Source of the DNA: an uncultured bacterium
Lineage (GTDB): Bacteria > Vulcanimicrobiota > Xenobia > Xenobiales > Xenobiaceae
DNA: 62,069 nucleotides
NCBI GenBank assembly: GCA_934636825.1
Contig: CAKUBG010000016.1
Coordinates: forward strand, 1 to 62,069
Reading direction: 5' to 3'
Shown: in pieces, positions 7,287 through 16,326 of the stretch
Numbering within the stretch: the stretch's first letter is position 1
How the letters are laid out: every line of letters begins with the position of its first letter
The notes under the pieces: model-generated
What the model was told of the DNA's origin: nothing
The model's database searches: none
What the model saw: only the letters and a program-made list of their open reading frames with translations
Program-made: the position numbers and the translations under genes

Positions 7287-9161
7287 ATGGGTAAAAAAGT
7301 TATCGATTTTATGTGTACCGCCTTCCGCGACGGTTTCCAGTCTTGCTACGGAGCTCGAGTCTTAAATAAAGACTTCTTGCCCGCCATGGAAGCTTGCAAA
7401 GACGCCGGCATCAAATGGTTTGAGCACGGCGGCGGTGCCATTTTCCAGTCCAAAGTTTTTTATTGCAATGAAAATCCGTTCACGGCCATGGATGAAATCC
7501 GCACCTTAATGGGCCCAGACGTCAATTTGCAAACTTTGGCCCGCGGCGTCAACGTAGTAGGTCTCACCAGCCAATGCAGTGACTTTATTAAATTGCACGC
7601 CCAATTATTCAAAAAACACGGCGTAACCACCGTCCGCAACTTTGATGCTTTAAACGATGTAGAGAACTTAATCTACAGCGGTCGCTGCATTGTCGAAGCC
7701 GGCCTGAAACATCAAGTCACCATTACCATGATGGGATTGCCTCCGGGGCTTACCGGTGCTCACACCCCTGACTTCTACGAAGGTATTCTGCGCAAAATTT
7801 TGGCAGCCGGAATCACCTTTGACAGCATTTGCTTTAAAGACGCCAGCGGAACTACTCCTCCCCGCGTCGTGCACGAAACTATCAAGAGAGCTCGCGCTAT
7901 CTTAGGTTCCGATGCTTATATCGACTTCCACTCTCATTGCACCGCCGACGGTTGCATCACCGGCTATATGGCTGCTATCGAAGCCGGCGCCAACGCTATC
8001 GACTTATCTATTCAGCCTATGTCTGGCGGTACTTCTCAGCCCGACATTTTGACTATGTGGCACAACTTCCGCGGCACCGATTACGTTCTCGACGTCGACA
8101 TCGACAAAGTACGTGAAGCCGAACGCATTAGCCAAGAGTGCATGAGCAAGTACTTGCTTCCTCCGGAAAGTCAAGCTGTTTTGCCTATCATTCCTTGGAG
8201 TCCCGTACCCGGCGGCGCTTTAACAGCCAATACCCAAATGATGCGCGACAACAACGAGCTCCACCTCTTCCCCAAATTGGTCGAAGCTATGAGCGAATGT
8301 GTCCGCAGAGGCGGTTTCGGAACTTCCGTAACTCCCGTTTCTCAGTTCTACATTCAGCAAGCTTACAGCAACGTCAAGAACGGCCCTTGGAAAAAGATTA
8401 CCGACGGCTACGGCCGCATGGTATTGGGCTATTTCGGCAAGACTCCCAACGCTCCCGATCCAGAATTGCAAAAGCTGGCTTCCGAGCAACTCGGCTTACC
8501 TATCAATACCCGTCCAGTCTTGGAGATCAACGACGCCGACGAAAGCAAGAAAGTTTCTACTATCAAGCAAAAGTTGGTTGACAACAACTTGCCTCTCACC
8601 GAAGAAAACCTCTTCATCGTTTCCGCCTGCGCCGAAAAGGGTATCTTCTTCCTTAAAGGTAAAGGTCACGTCAACGTACGTTACAAAGAAGAGAAGAAAT
8701 CTGCCGCTCCTGCCGCCGCTCCCGCCGCATCTTTGGCTAAAGTGCCCGAGCACCTCAAGATCAACTTGCAAGGCAGCGCCTATGACGTCACCGTACAAAA
8801 TGGCCGCGTCTTAGTAAATGGCAAGGACTATGGATACACCGTCCAAGAGGCCGGTGCTGCCGCTTCTGCCGCTGCTCCTGCTCCCGCCGCCGCCCCTGCT
8901 GCAGCCCCTGTCGCCGCTCCCGCCGCCGCTCCCGCAGCTTCCGGCTCGGCCAAAGCGATCACTTCTCCTTTACCTGGCACCGTAATCCGCGTAATAGCCG
9001 GCCCCGGCACTCAAGTCAAAAAAGACGAAACCGTGCTGATTATCGAAGCTATGAAAATGGAAATGGAAATTAAGTCCGACTATGCTGGTACTATAAAATC
9101 CATCGAAGTAGAGCCCGGCGATCTTATTACTGCAGATTCTATCGTAGCCTATGTCGAGTGA
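7287..9161 (+). CDS. oadA: Oxaloacetate decarboxylase-type alpha subunit (carboxyltransferase-biotin carrier)
   Basis: The 624-residue protein combines a TIM-barrel carboxyltransferase (residues 1 to about 300, with RDGFQS at 14-19 in place of the more common RDxHQS), the conserved PYC/OadA domain (about 300-460), an Ala/Pro-rich linker (about 465-550) and a C-terminal biotinyl domain. The biotin attachment site EAMKMEME places the modified lysine at residue 590. In OadA this subunit moves CO2 from oxaloacetate to biotin; the beta subunit then decarboxylates carboxybiotin with Na+ export. The substrate is most likely oxaloacetate by family, but other carboxylates cannot be excluded. AAGGAG precedes ATG 7287. 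Its stop lies just upstream of the oadB start, a coupled operon. Confidence 0.88.
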   Translation: MGKKVIDFMCTAFRDGFQSCYGARVLNKDFLPAMEACKDAGIKWFEHGGGAIFQSKVFYCNENPFTAMDEIRTLMGPDVNLQTLARGVNVVGLTSQCSDFIKLHAQLFKKHGVTTVRNFDALNDVENLIYSGRCIVEAGLKHQVTITMMGLPPGLTGAHTPDFYEGILRKILAAGITFDSICFKDASGTTPPRVVHETIKRARAILGSDAYIDFHSHCTADGCITGYMAAIEAGANAIDLSIQPMSGGTSQPDILTMWHNFRGTDYVLDVDIDKVREAERISQECMSKYLLPPESQAVLPIIPWSPVPGGALTANTQMMRDNNELHLFPKLVEAMSECVRRGGFGTSVTPVSQFYIQQAYSNVKNGPWKKITDGYGRMVLGYFGKTPNAPDPELQKLASEQLGLPINTRPVLEINDADESKKVSTIKQKLVDNNLPLTEENLFIVSACAEKGIFFLKGKGHVNVRYKEEKKSAAPAAAPAASLAKVPEHLKINLQGSAYDVTVQNGRVLVNGKDYGYTVQEAGAAASAAAPAPAAAPAAAPVAAPAAAPAASGSAKAITSPLPGTVIRVIAGPGTQVKKDETVLIIEAMKMEMEIKSDYAGTIKSIEVEPGDLITADSIVAYVE

Positions 9162-9168
9162 GGTAAAG

Positions 9169-10806
9169 ATGCATTCAAAAAGTAATTCCCACGCCAACAC
9201 ATTGGCTTATATGGGTAAGCTTTTGCAAGTTTTGTTAGCAGTTACTCTACTGCTGACTTTGCATTCTCCCGTATATGCTCAGAGCTCCGCTCCTCAAACG
9301 GCTCAGCCTACCGCTGCTCCTACCGAAACAGAGAGCGTTGACGTTTCTGTATATCCCCAGGACGGCTCTCAGCCCGTTTCTCCCGAAGAAACCGTTCAAG
9401 TTGAAGAAACTGTCCAAGATAATACTCCTGCCGAAGTTGCTACAGAAGCAGACCACAACGACGAAGTTGCAACCAAGGCTCAAGTAAACGAGACTAAGGA
9501 CGCCGCTGCAACCCCTGAAACCGAAGCTGTTACTAAGCAAGAATCGGCTCCTGAAGCTCAACCTGAAGTTGAAGCTACCGTAGTTGAAGTAGAAGAAGAC
9601 GCTCCGGTCGCCGCAGACGCCGCTACCGATACTACCGAAGTAAAATCTGCTTCCGAAAGTGCCAAAATCATTTGGGAATCTACCGGTCTTTCCGCTTTTG
9701 CCACAGCCGAAGGCTTCAAGATGCTCATCATGATTTGCGTCAGCTTGTTGCTCATCTATTTGGCTATTGTCAAAGAATTTGAGCCCTTGTTGCTTTTGCC
9801 TATCGGTATGGGCGGTTTACTTTCCAATATCCCCAACGCCGGTATCGCCGAGCCCGGTGGTTTCTTACACGTAATTTACACTGCCGGTATTGAAACAGGT
9901 CTCTTCCCTCTGCTCATCTTTATGGGCGTAGGTGCTATGACCGACTTTGGCCCCCTAATTGCCAACCCTCGCACAGCTCTCTTGGGCGGTGCTGCTCAGT
10001 TTGGTATCTTCTTTGCTCTGATTGGCGCTTTGGTACTTTCCCAATTTGTACCTTTCATCCAGTTTGATCTTAAGGATGCTGCTTCTATTGGTATTATTGG
10101 AGGCGCTGACGGCCCTACGGCCATCTTCCTTACCAGTAGGCTATCACCAGATTTACTTGGCTCCATTGCCGTAGCGGCTTACTCCTACATGGCTTTGGTG
10201 CCCATTATTCAGCCCCCTATCATGAAAGCTCTCACCACCGAATCGGAGCGCAATATCGTTATGCGTCAATTGCGTCCCGTTTCCAAAGCAGAGAAGATCG
10301 TCTTCCCCTTGGTAGTGCTCTTACTTTGCGCTCTCTTGTTGCCTTCAGCCGCTCCTCTTATGGGCGCTCTGATGTTTGGTAACTTAGCTCGCGAATGTGG
10401 TGTTGTAAATAGATTGTCTGACACTATGCAAAACGCTCTGTGCAACATCGTTACCATCATGTTAGGTACAGCCGTCGGTTCTAAGTTGGCTGCCGATAAG
10501 TTCCTCACTCCCGAAACTTTGGGTATCTTGCTTTTGGGCCTTATCGCTTTCTGCGTAGGTACCGCTTCCGGCGTTCTCTTGGGCAAATTGATGAACAAAT
10601 TCAGCAAAGAGCCTATTAACCCCTTAATCGGCGCTGCCGGTGTTTCCGCCGTACCTATGGCTGCTCGTGTAGTCAACAAAGTTGGTTTGGAAACCAACCC
10701 CCGCAACTTCTTGCTCATGCACGCTATGGGCCCCAACGTATCTGGCGTTATCGGCTCTGCCGTAGCTGCCGGTGTATTGCTGGCTCTGTTGGGCGGTAAG
10801 TTCTAA
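9169..10806 (+). CDS. oadB: OadB-like beta subunit with secreted-type N-terminal extension
   Basis: The C-terminal ~370 residues are the multi-helix carboxybiotin decarboxylase/Na+ pump of the OadB/GcdB/MmdB family, with the conserved GGADGPTAIF motif (Asp314, equivalent to the essential Asp203 of Klebsiella OadB) and a GNLxRECGVV segment. It should couple decarboxylation of carboxybiotin to Na+ export in the inner membrane. Unusually, it is about 110 residues longer than Klebsiella OadB: it starts with a signal-peptide-like segment (Ala cleavage near VYA-Q, residue ~38) followed by ~130 Glu/Ala/Thr/Val-rich, acidic residues. ATG 9169 is chosen because a GAGG-type ribosome site precedes it; an in-frame ATG at 9151 overlaps oadA. 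Two hairpins follow the stop. Confidence 0.88.
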   Translation: MHSKSNSHANTLAYMGKLLQVLLAVTLLLTLHSPVYAQSSAPQTAQPTAAPTETESVDVSVYPQDGSQPVSPEETVQVEETVQDNTPAEVATEADHNDEVATKAQVNETKDAAATPETEAVTKQESAPEAQPEVEATVVEVEEDAPVAADAATDTTEVKSASESAKIIWESTGLSAFATAEGFKMLIMICVSLLLIYLAIVKEFEPLLLLPIGMGGLLSNIPNAGIAEPGGFLHVIYTAGIETGLFPLLIFMGVGAMTDFGPLIANPRTALLGGAAQFGIFFALIGALVLSQFVPFIQFDLKDAASIGIIGGADGPTAIFLTSRLSPDLLGSIAVAAYSYMALVPIIQPPIMKALTTESERNIVMRQLRPVSKAEKIVFPLVVLLLCALLLPSAAPLMGALMFGNLARECGVVNRLSDTMQNALCNIVTIMLGTAVGSKLAADKFLTPETLGILLLGLIAFCVGTASGVLLGKLMNKFSKEPINPLIGAAGVSAVPMAARVVNKVGLETNPRNFLLMHAMGPNVSGVIGSAVAAGVLLALLGGKF

Positions 10807-10815
10807 ATTGGCGTT

Positions 10816-10851
10816 CAAACTCTCAAGGAGGATTTCCAAATTGAGAGTTTG
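10816..10851 (+). repeat. Perfect 11-bp inverted repeat after oadB
   Basis: CAAACTCTCAA (10816-10826) pairs perfectly with TTGAGAGTTTG (10841-10851). The 14-nt loop holds GGAGG. There is no T tract, so it is not a standard terminator; it may protect the 3' end or be a processing site. The real terminator follows 25 bases later. Confidence 0.6.
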
Positions 10852-10876
10852 AGCTTCAAAACATAGCCTGTAAGGC

Positions 10877-10922
10877 AAAAAAAATTCTCGCACCGCTAAA
10901 AAGCGTGGCGAGAATTTTTTTT
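10877..10922. terminator. Bidirectional terminator between oadB and the Fic-like gene
   Basis: ATTCTCGC pairs with GCGAGAAT around an inner CGCT/AGCG stem, flanked by A8 on the left and T8 on the right. It can end oadB (plus) and the convergent minus-strand gene at 10948-12186. Confidence 0.9.
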
Positions 10923-10947
10923 GTACTTTTGATATTAACAACAAAGA

Positions 10948-12186
10948 TTAAAGCAAAGGATCGTAAGTAAAATCGGTATGATCGACTGCCCCTTCACGTC
11001 TTCTATAAGCCGTATTGCGACCTTTACCAACTTTTTCCAAGAAGCCAGATTCGCCACTCAACTTGCCTAATACCGATTCGATAGTAGGTACGCTAATTTC
11101 GTAACACAAATCGTGGATAGCGCTCTTGGTAAGTAAGACTTCATCATTGTAGAATAAAGCTTTAATACATTTGGCTTTGCGATCACGACCGCCTAAAGGA
11201 AGCAAGCGGTAGAAGAAGTAGCGGAAAGCCAAGGAGAGATGCTTTAAACAATACTCAGTAAAAGGCACATAATCATTGTTGCCTACGTGCCAACCGCTAA
11301 TACTTTCGCGGAAAGCGGAGTTGAAATAGTCGTTGCCACCCAAACGCTCAGAAACTAAATCGTAACTTATATAACGATAAACCGGATAGCCATTTTTAGC
11401 CAAAAGGATCATTAAGAGCAATTGAGCTACCAGCAAGTTACCAAAAGAACTGTTAAAGGGACTGACGCACAAAAAGTCGACAATAAAGCGCGGAATAAGT
11501 ACCAGAGGATCATAATACTCGGCCACTTCTAAAAAGCTCTTGCAAGCATCAGATAAAGCCAACCTGACGTCGCGAGCCGAAATAGCTTGCATAATGATCG
11601 TGCCGCCTTTAAACTCATTGCCATTTATAGCAAAAAGAGGGAAACCGCTGCTCTGAACTTGCAAATAACGAGCTCCGTTATCGTGTTCCATAGAAGCCCC
11701 GTAAGCAAAACTTTGCTCGCGGTAAGTAGGCCAAATTTCCCTATTGTCGCTCTGACGCGGATTGATCGAACGATACAAATCTACAATCGAGTCGACTGAT
11801 AATTCGAACTTTTCAGCTTCACGCAAACGCAAAAAGGCCTTAGCGTATAATCTGATCTGAAGTTTTCTCTCTTCTTCGGGAGTAAGCTCAACATCTTTGG
11901 GAACCGGATTGTATTTTTCGGCAAAATCCGGAGAATTTAACTCTTCTTCGAGTTCTTGCCTTTCGGCATCATTTAATTCCTCTACGCCCAAAGCACGCTG
12001 ACAGAAAAACTCAACATTTTTAATAATGGTGCTGACAGGCAAGTCGGCAAGAACTGCAGGAGCAATGTCCGCCACAACGTCTTGCTTTCCCTTAGATTCG
12101 TGGACGTCATTAACAAGACGGAAAAGGTTCGTAGAAATGTTGCAGACCTCTTTACCCAAGGGTCTGGAATAACTGAAAGAACGCAT
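10948..12186 (-). CDS. Fic-fold protein with destroyed catalytic motif
   Basis: The 412-residue protein aligns by eye to the Fic family: the core helix context (FIVDFLCVSPFNSSFGN, then a hydrophobic helix and NGYPVYRYISYD) and the downstream pattern SxSGWHxGNNDYxPFxEY match Fic proteins that normally read HPFxDGNGR, GYxxxRYISxE and SxxGWHEGxND. Here the catalytic loop at residues 242-250 reads SPFNSSFGN: the catalytic His is Ser, and the acidic, Asn and Arg positions are lost. A C-terminal winged-helix-like segment (about 345-400) is retained. AMP transfer by the usual mechanism is therefore unlikely; a binding or regulatory role is possible. The N-terminal ~130 residues are unassigned. An AGAGG site supports ATG 12186. 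It is probably monocistronic. Confidence 0.7.
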   Translation of the reverse strand: MRSFSYSRPLGKEVCNISTNLFRLVNDVHESKGKQDVVADIAPAVLADLPVSTIIKNVEFFCQRALGVEELNDAERQELEEELNSPDFAEKYNPVPKDVELTPEEERKLQIRLYAKAFLRLREAEKFELSVDSIVDLYRSINPRQSDNREIWPTYREQSFAYGASMEHDNGARYLQVQSSGFPLFAINGNEFKGGTIIMQAISARDVRLALSDACKSFLEVAEYYDPLVLIPRFIVDFLCVSPFNSSFGNLLVAQLLLMILLAKNGYPVYRYISYDLVSERLGGNDYFNSAFRESISGWHVGNNDYVPFTEYCLKHLSLAFRYFFYRLLPLGGRDRKAKCIKALFYNDEVLLTKSAIHDLCYEISVPTIESVLGKLSGESGFLEKVGKGRNTAYRRREGAVDHTDFTYDPLL

Positions 12187-12357
12187 TGCTAGCCTCTGTC
12201 TCCTACTCTAAAAGGCTGTATAGCTTTTTCTCTGCTGCTGAGATTTCTTTCATAGGCAGCTTTCGCGTTATTATATCACATTTAACGAGTTATTTTTACT
12301 TTATCAGCCTAATTTAGGCATTTATTTTTACATTAGCAATACAACTTAGTAAAAGCA

Positions 12358-12390
12358 ACAAAAAGCGCAGAACTTATACAGTCCTGCGCT
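12358..12390 (-). terminator. Terminator of first RTX-M91 gene
   Basis: Read on the minus strand, AGCGCAG/CTGCGCT (12384-12390 with 12364-12370) is followed by a T-rich run. It lies 70 bases past the stop of the gene at 12461-14113. The rest of the 274-base gap 12187-12460 shows only AT-rich sequence that should hold the promoter of the Fic-like gene. Confidence 0.8.
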
Positions 12391-12460
12391 CTGAGCACTT
12401 GTTATTTTATTATGCAGAAATAACTTGCCTAATAAATGTCATATGCAAGTTACTTATAAA

Positions 12461-14113
12461 CTAATACCTATTTCTACGTACCAAATCCAAGGCGGCTCTG
12501 AGATCATTTTCAGAAATGCCCTCAGGGTTCATTTGCACTTGATCAGTAACTTCACCTAAGCCTACAGCTTGAAGCTCAGCAGCTTTTACGCCTCCACTTT
12601 CTGCTCTGGTTCCGTCATAATTGAAGAGACGATCATCCAAAATACCAGCACCAGCGTCGTAAGAGTGAGACATTTCGTGGAACATGCCGACAACAGGCGG
12701 ACGCTCTCCCCAATCACTGCCGCCAATTCTGATTCTGGAGCGATTGTAAGCCACAGTAGAATCTGAGCCTCTGTTGGCGCTGCCGTCATCTTTCAAAACG
12801 GCAGTATTGCCATTGTAATAACAAACGTTGCCTCCATCGGTGCTCTTAATTGTTACTTTGCGGCCGTTGTCACTTAAGCCCTTGTACATAGCTTGGCCGG
12901 GCTCTATAGAAGCCAAAGTGTCTAAATCGGATTGCACTCTGGCGGTAAAGCCCTCGTCGCCTTCAATCTTTATCTTTCTGGGTATTTTGGCTGACTCCAA
13001 ATAACTGACGGTGCTGTCTTCGTTGGCATTAACAGTATCTTTCTTATCGGCTGTAACTTTATTGGCGCCTACTCCGGCGTTGATAGTATCTTCTCCAGCT
13101 CCTCCGGCAATAACATCATTGCCTGTACCGCCGTTAATAGTATCATTACCTACACCACCGAACAATTTGTCGTTGCCAGCGCCACCATTGATTTTATCGT
13201 TGCCTCGGCCACCGTCAATATAGTCGTTACCGGCGCCGCCATTGATTTTATCGTCGCCATCTAAGCCATAAATAACATCGTTACCGGCGCCGCCGTTAAT
13301 CGTATCTTGGCCTAAACCACCTTCTAAATAGTCGTTGCCAGCACCACCATCAATGGTATTGCCTTTGACAGCGTGTTCTTGCTCATCATTACCAGTAATT
13401 TTGTCCCAAAAACGCTGGAAAACATTGCGTTTATCCTCACGTACCGATTCGCCGTCTTTATAATCTAATTGGTTGGCGATAACGGTATCATCTCCGTCTT
13501 TAGTGCTAATATTGTTGGCGCCATAATTATCGTAAACAATGTCGTTGCCCTGACCAGTTACAATTGTATCATCACCACGACCGCCGACAATATGCAAAGC
13601 GGTCTTGACATCCTCATCGGCAACAATATTGTCGTTGCCATCACCGCCATCAATAATTAAACGGCGAGCTTCTTCGGCGGTAAATTCCTGCTCTTGGCCA
13701 TCGACAGTAACAACTAAGCCACCGCCGGAGCGCTTGGAAATATTGATTTGATTATCTTTGTCAGAAGCTTTGAGAACGGTATAATCACTTAAATCTACCT
13801 CGTCGCGATCACTGCTTCCAGCCAATGCATAAGCCATTTCTTGTACATCGGAACCTTCTTTATAAGCGGAAGCATCGGTTACGGTAAAAGGCTTTTGCGA
13901 GCTCTTAAAGCCGACATTGCTTACTAAAGTGGCTTCGGAAGAAAGTTTTACGCCCTCTTTGGCGCCTTCTTCGGCTTTGCTAGCAGAGGGAAGAGCATGC
14001 TTTCTTAAAGCATCAAAAGTAAGAGAAGTTTTGCTCTTTATGGAGTCGGTACTTTGCTGCTGCGTAGAAGCAGAAGCTTTATAAGCACTTCTATTTACCG
14101 AATTTATACTCAT
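12461..14113 (-). CDS. RTX-repeat protein with C-terminal M91-like zinc peptidase domain
   Basis: The 550-residue protein has a Ser/Thr/Lys-rich N terminus without signal peptide, a segment shared with its neighbour (about 75-250), about ten nonapeptide calcium-binding repeats of the GGxGxDxUx type (about 255-350), and a C-terminal domain with HEMSH (479-483), a perfect HExxH zinc motif, and a conserved Glu at about 513 (AELQAVGL). The spacing and flanking sequence resemble the M91/NleD effector peptidase family. NleD of enteropathogenic E. coli cleaves host MAP kinases; the target here is unknown. RTX repeats normally fold on Ca2+ outside the cell after type I secretion, but no transporter is in the window. 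The paralogue at 14331-16154 is directly upstream. Confidence 0.82.
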   Translation of the reverse strand: MSINSVNRSAYKASASTQQQSTDSIKSKTSLTFDALRKHALPSASKAEEGAKEGVKLSSEATLVSNVGFKSSQKPFTVTDASAYKEGSDVQEMAYALAGSSDRDEVDLSDYTVLKASDKDNQINISKRSGGGLVVTVDGQEQEFTAEEARRLIIDGGDGNDNIVADEDVKTALHIVGGRGDDTIVTGQGNDIVYDNYGANNISTKDGDDTVIANQLDYKDGESVREDKRNVFQRFWDKITGNDEQEHAVKGNTIDGGAGNDYLEGGLGQDTINGGAGNDVIYGLDGDDKINGGAGNDYIDGGRGNDKINGGAGNDKLFGGVGNDTINGGTGNDVIAGGAGEDTINAGVGANKVTADKKDTVNANEDSTVSYLESAKIPRKIKIEGDEGFTARVQSDLDTLASIEPGQAMYKGLSDNGRKVTIKSTDGGNVCYYNGNTAVLKDDGSANRGSDSTVAYNRSRIRIGGSDWGERPPVVGMFHEMSHSYDAGAGILDDRLFNYDGTRAESGGVKAAELQAVGLGEVTDQVQMNPEGISENDLRAALDLVRRNRY

Positions 14114-14257
14114 ATATTTTTAACCTCGCTATAAATTGCCAAAGCCGACCTAATATCCCGATGTATTGTCCAAGCTTATGCACAAATACTCCTCTATTTT
14201 TCACGACTTTGCGCCTTTTTGGCAAGCTTCTTAATCTAGTGTTAAGAAAAAATTTAC

Positions 14258-14296
14258 AAAAAAAAAAAGCGGCTTATCTCCTAAAAACAAGCCGCT
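14258..14296 (-). terminator. Terminator of second RTX-M91 gene
   Basis: On the minus strand AGCGGCTT (14289-14296) pairs with AAGCCGCT (14268-14275), followed by eleven Ts. It lies directly past the stop of the gene at 14331-16154, so each RTX gene is its own transcription unit. Confidence 0.92.
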
Positions 14297-14330
14297 CCAG
14301 ATTAGCTAATAATCAAAAGCTAATCAAAAA

Positions 14331-16154
14331 CTAGTATTTATCTCTGCGCTCTAAATTGAGAGCTTTGCGCAAAGCATTTTCAGAAATGCCCTCAGGATTC
14401 ATTTGCACTTGATCGCTGACGTCACCTAAGCCTACAGCTTGCAACTCGGCAGCTTTTACGCCGCCATTTTCAGTATTTTCGGCCGGAGTACCATCATAAT
14501 TAAAATAGCGACCATCCAATACGCCAGCGCCGGCGTCGTAAGAGTGGGACATCTCGTGGTACATACCCACAATAGGCGGACGCTTGCCCCAATCATCATA
14601 ACTAATCAGAGTGCGAGCGCGATCGTAAGCCACAGTAGAATCGGAACCGTAACTGGCGCTGCCGTCTTCTTTTAAAGTAGCACCATCTTGATAGTAGGAG
14701 CAATAATTGCCAGCATCAGTATCCACAATATTAATACTTCTGCCATTGGCTGCTAAAGCATTGAGCATAGTTTGGCCAGTAGACAAAGCCGCCAGAGAGG
14801 CTAAATCGGATTGTACTCTTTCAGTAAAGCCGATATTGCTATTGTTGCCAGTTATCGGAGCGGAAGTACTGCCATGAGCAGCATTAACCGTAATATTTTC
14901 GGGAATATCAATAGATTCTACGTGGGAAGTTTTGCTATTTTCGCCAGCTTTTACCTTATCGGCTGAATCGGCGGTAATTTTATTTTTGCCTTCACCAGCT
15001 TTGATAGAATCAGAGCCACGACCACCAACTAAAACATTGTTTCCGTCACCAGCTCTGATAATATCGTCGCCATTGCCACCAAAAGCTATATTATTTCCGG
15101 AACCGACTCTAATATTGTCGTTGCCCTTGCCACCGTCGACGTAATCGTTTCCTTCTCCAGCTCGGATATTATCATCACCGTTTAAGCCGTAAATAACATC
15201 GTCGCCGCTGCCACCTCGGATATAATCATTGCCCAGGCCGCCCTCGATATAGTCATCACCGGCACCGCCGTCAATAATGTTACCATCGACAGTTTGCTCT
15301 TCGTAACTTGATTTACCAGTAATTTTATCCAGTAATTTGCGGAAGAAACCTCTATTGTCGGCAGTAGTTTGACTTTGTTCACCAGGGACATAATCTAATT
15401 GATTGGCAATAATAGTATCGTTGCCGTCTTTAGTGCTAATATTGTTGGCTCCGTAATTGTCGTATACGGTATCGTTGCCTTTAGCAGTAGTGATAGTATC
15501 GTTGCCTAAACCGCCAACTATTTGCAAATCGGCTTCAACATCTTTGTCAGCAATGATTTTGTCGTTGCCATCGCTGCCATCGATAATCAAATTGCGAGCT
15601 TCTTCAGCGCTGAACTTCTTCTCTTGGCCGTCGACATTAACGACAATGCCTCCATTTTTGCCTTTAGAAATGTGAATTTCGTTATTGGCATCGGAAGCTT
15701 TGAGAACACTGATTTCACTCAGATCGGCGTTGGAACGGTCGCGGGATTGGACCATTTTGTAAGCTAGCTCTTTAACATCGGAACCTTCTTCGTAAGAAGA
15801 GGCGTCAGTCATAGTAAAAGCTTTGGAACTTTCTTCAGAAGATTCGGTTGCAGATGTTTCAGCTTCGGCTGAAGCGGAAGAAGCCTCCGCTTCCTCGCTC
15901 TCTTGAGCGGCCATATCTTCTTCAAGCTCGGCTATGCGTTCTTGGCTGAGAGCTTCAGACTTAAAGCCGACATTAACAGAGTTGGCCCGCTGGGAAATTT
16001 TTACTTCATCTTGGGAAGAAGATGAAGACTTAGCGGACTTGGCACTCTGAGATTGAGCGGACACATTCTGCCGTTGTTTGACAGATTGAGCTTGCTGCTC
16101 TCTGATACGCTCGGTGTTTTTACTTGAATTGCTATTTACTGAACTTACATTCAT
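14331..16154 (-). CDS. RTX-repeat protein with C-terminal M91-like zinc peptidase domain (paralogue)
   Basis: This 607-residue protein has the same plan as its downstream neighbour: a Ser/Gln/Asn-rich N terminus with no signal peptide, an extra Glu/Ala/Ser acidic insert (about 80-115), a shared segment with a conserved Thr-Asp-Ala-Ser motif, about eleven RTX nonapeptides (about 290-390), and the C-terminal HEMSH zinc motif (533-537) with the AELQAVGLG helix (Glu570). The peptidase domains are very similar, so the pair arose by tandem duplication; the RTX part and N terminus have diverged more, and some repeats here have Asn or Ala in place of Gly/Asp. An AGGAAGAG site precedes ATG 16154. Secretion route and substrate are unknown. 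Confidence 0.82.
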   Translation of the reverse strand: MNVSSVNSNSSKNTERIREQQAQSVKQRQNVSAQSQSAKSAKSSSSSQDEVKISQRANSVNVGFKSEALSQERIAELEEDMAAQESEEAEASSASAEAETSATESSEESSKAFTMTDASSYEEGSDVKELAYKMVQSRDRSNADLSEISVLKASDANNEIHISKGKNGGIVVNVDGQEKKFSAEEARNLIIDGSDGNDKIIADKDVEADLQIVGGLGNDTITTAKGNDTVYDNYGANNISTKDGNDTIIANQLDYVPGEQSQTTADNRGFFRKLLDKITGKSSYEEQTVDGNIIDGGAGDDYIEGGLGNDYIRGGSGDDVIYGLNGDDNIRAGEGNDYVDGGKGNDNIRVGSGNNIAFGGNGDDIIRAGDGNNVLVGGRGSDSIKAGEGKNKITADSADKVKAGENSKTSHVESIDIPENITVNAAHGSTSAPITGNNSNIGFTERVQSDLASLAALSTGQTMLNALAANGRSINIVDTDAGNYCSYYQDGATLKEDGSASYGSDSTVAYDRARTLISYDDWGKRPPIVGMYHEMSHSYDAGAGVLDGRYFNYDGTPAENTENGGVKAAELQAVGLGDVSDQVQMNPEGISENALRKALNLERRDKY

Positions 16155-16326
16155 GCTTCAAACTCTTCCTATCCAGCTTTTTCGAATTGCTCAAAAAACT
16201 GTTAAAACAACTCTGAACAAAATTCTCATTCTAAAAGCTAAAAACAAAAACTTGTCTTAATACTCACGACAAATAAAGATTTAAACTAGACACTTAACCC
16301 AAAAACTTAAAATTAAATAAATAAAC

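Noticed and set aside
12950..13400. CRISPR-like or minisatellite structure in the RTX region
   Set aside because: The 27-bp periodicity encodes GGxGxDxUx nonapeptides in frame, so it is explained by the protein repeat.
10948..16154. Toxin-antitoxin module formed by the Fic protein and neighbours
   Set aside because: There is no small antitoxin gene next to it, the Fic active loop is destroyed, and the neighbours are large RTX proteins with their own terminators.
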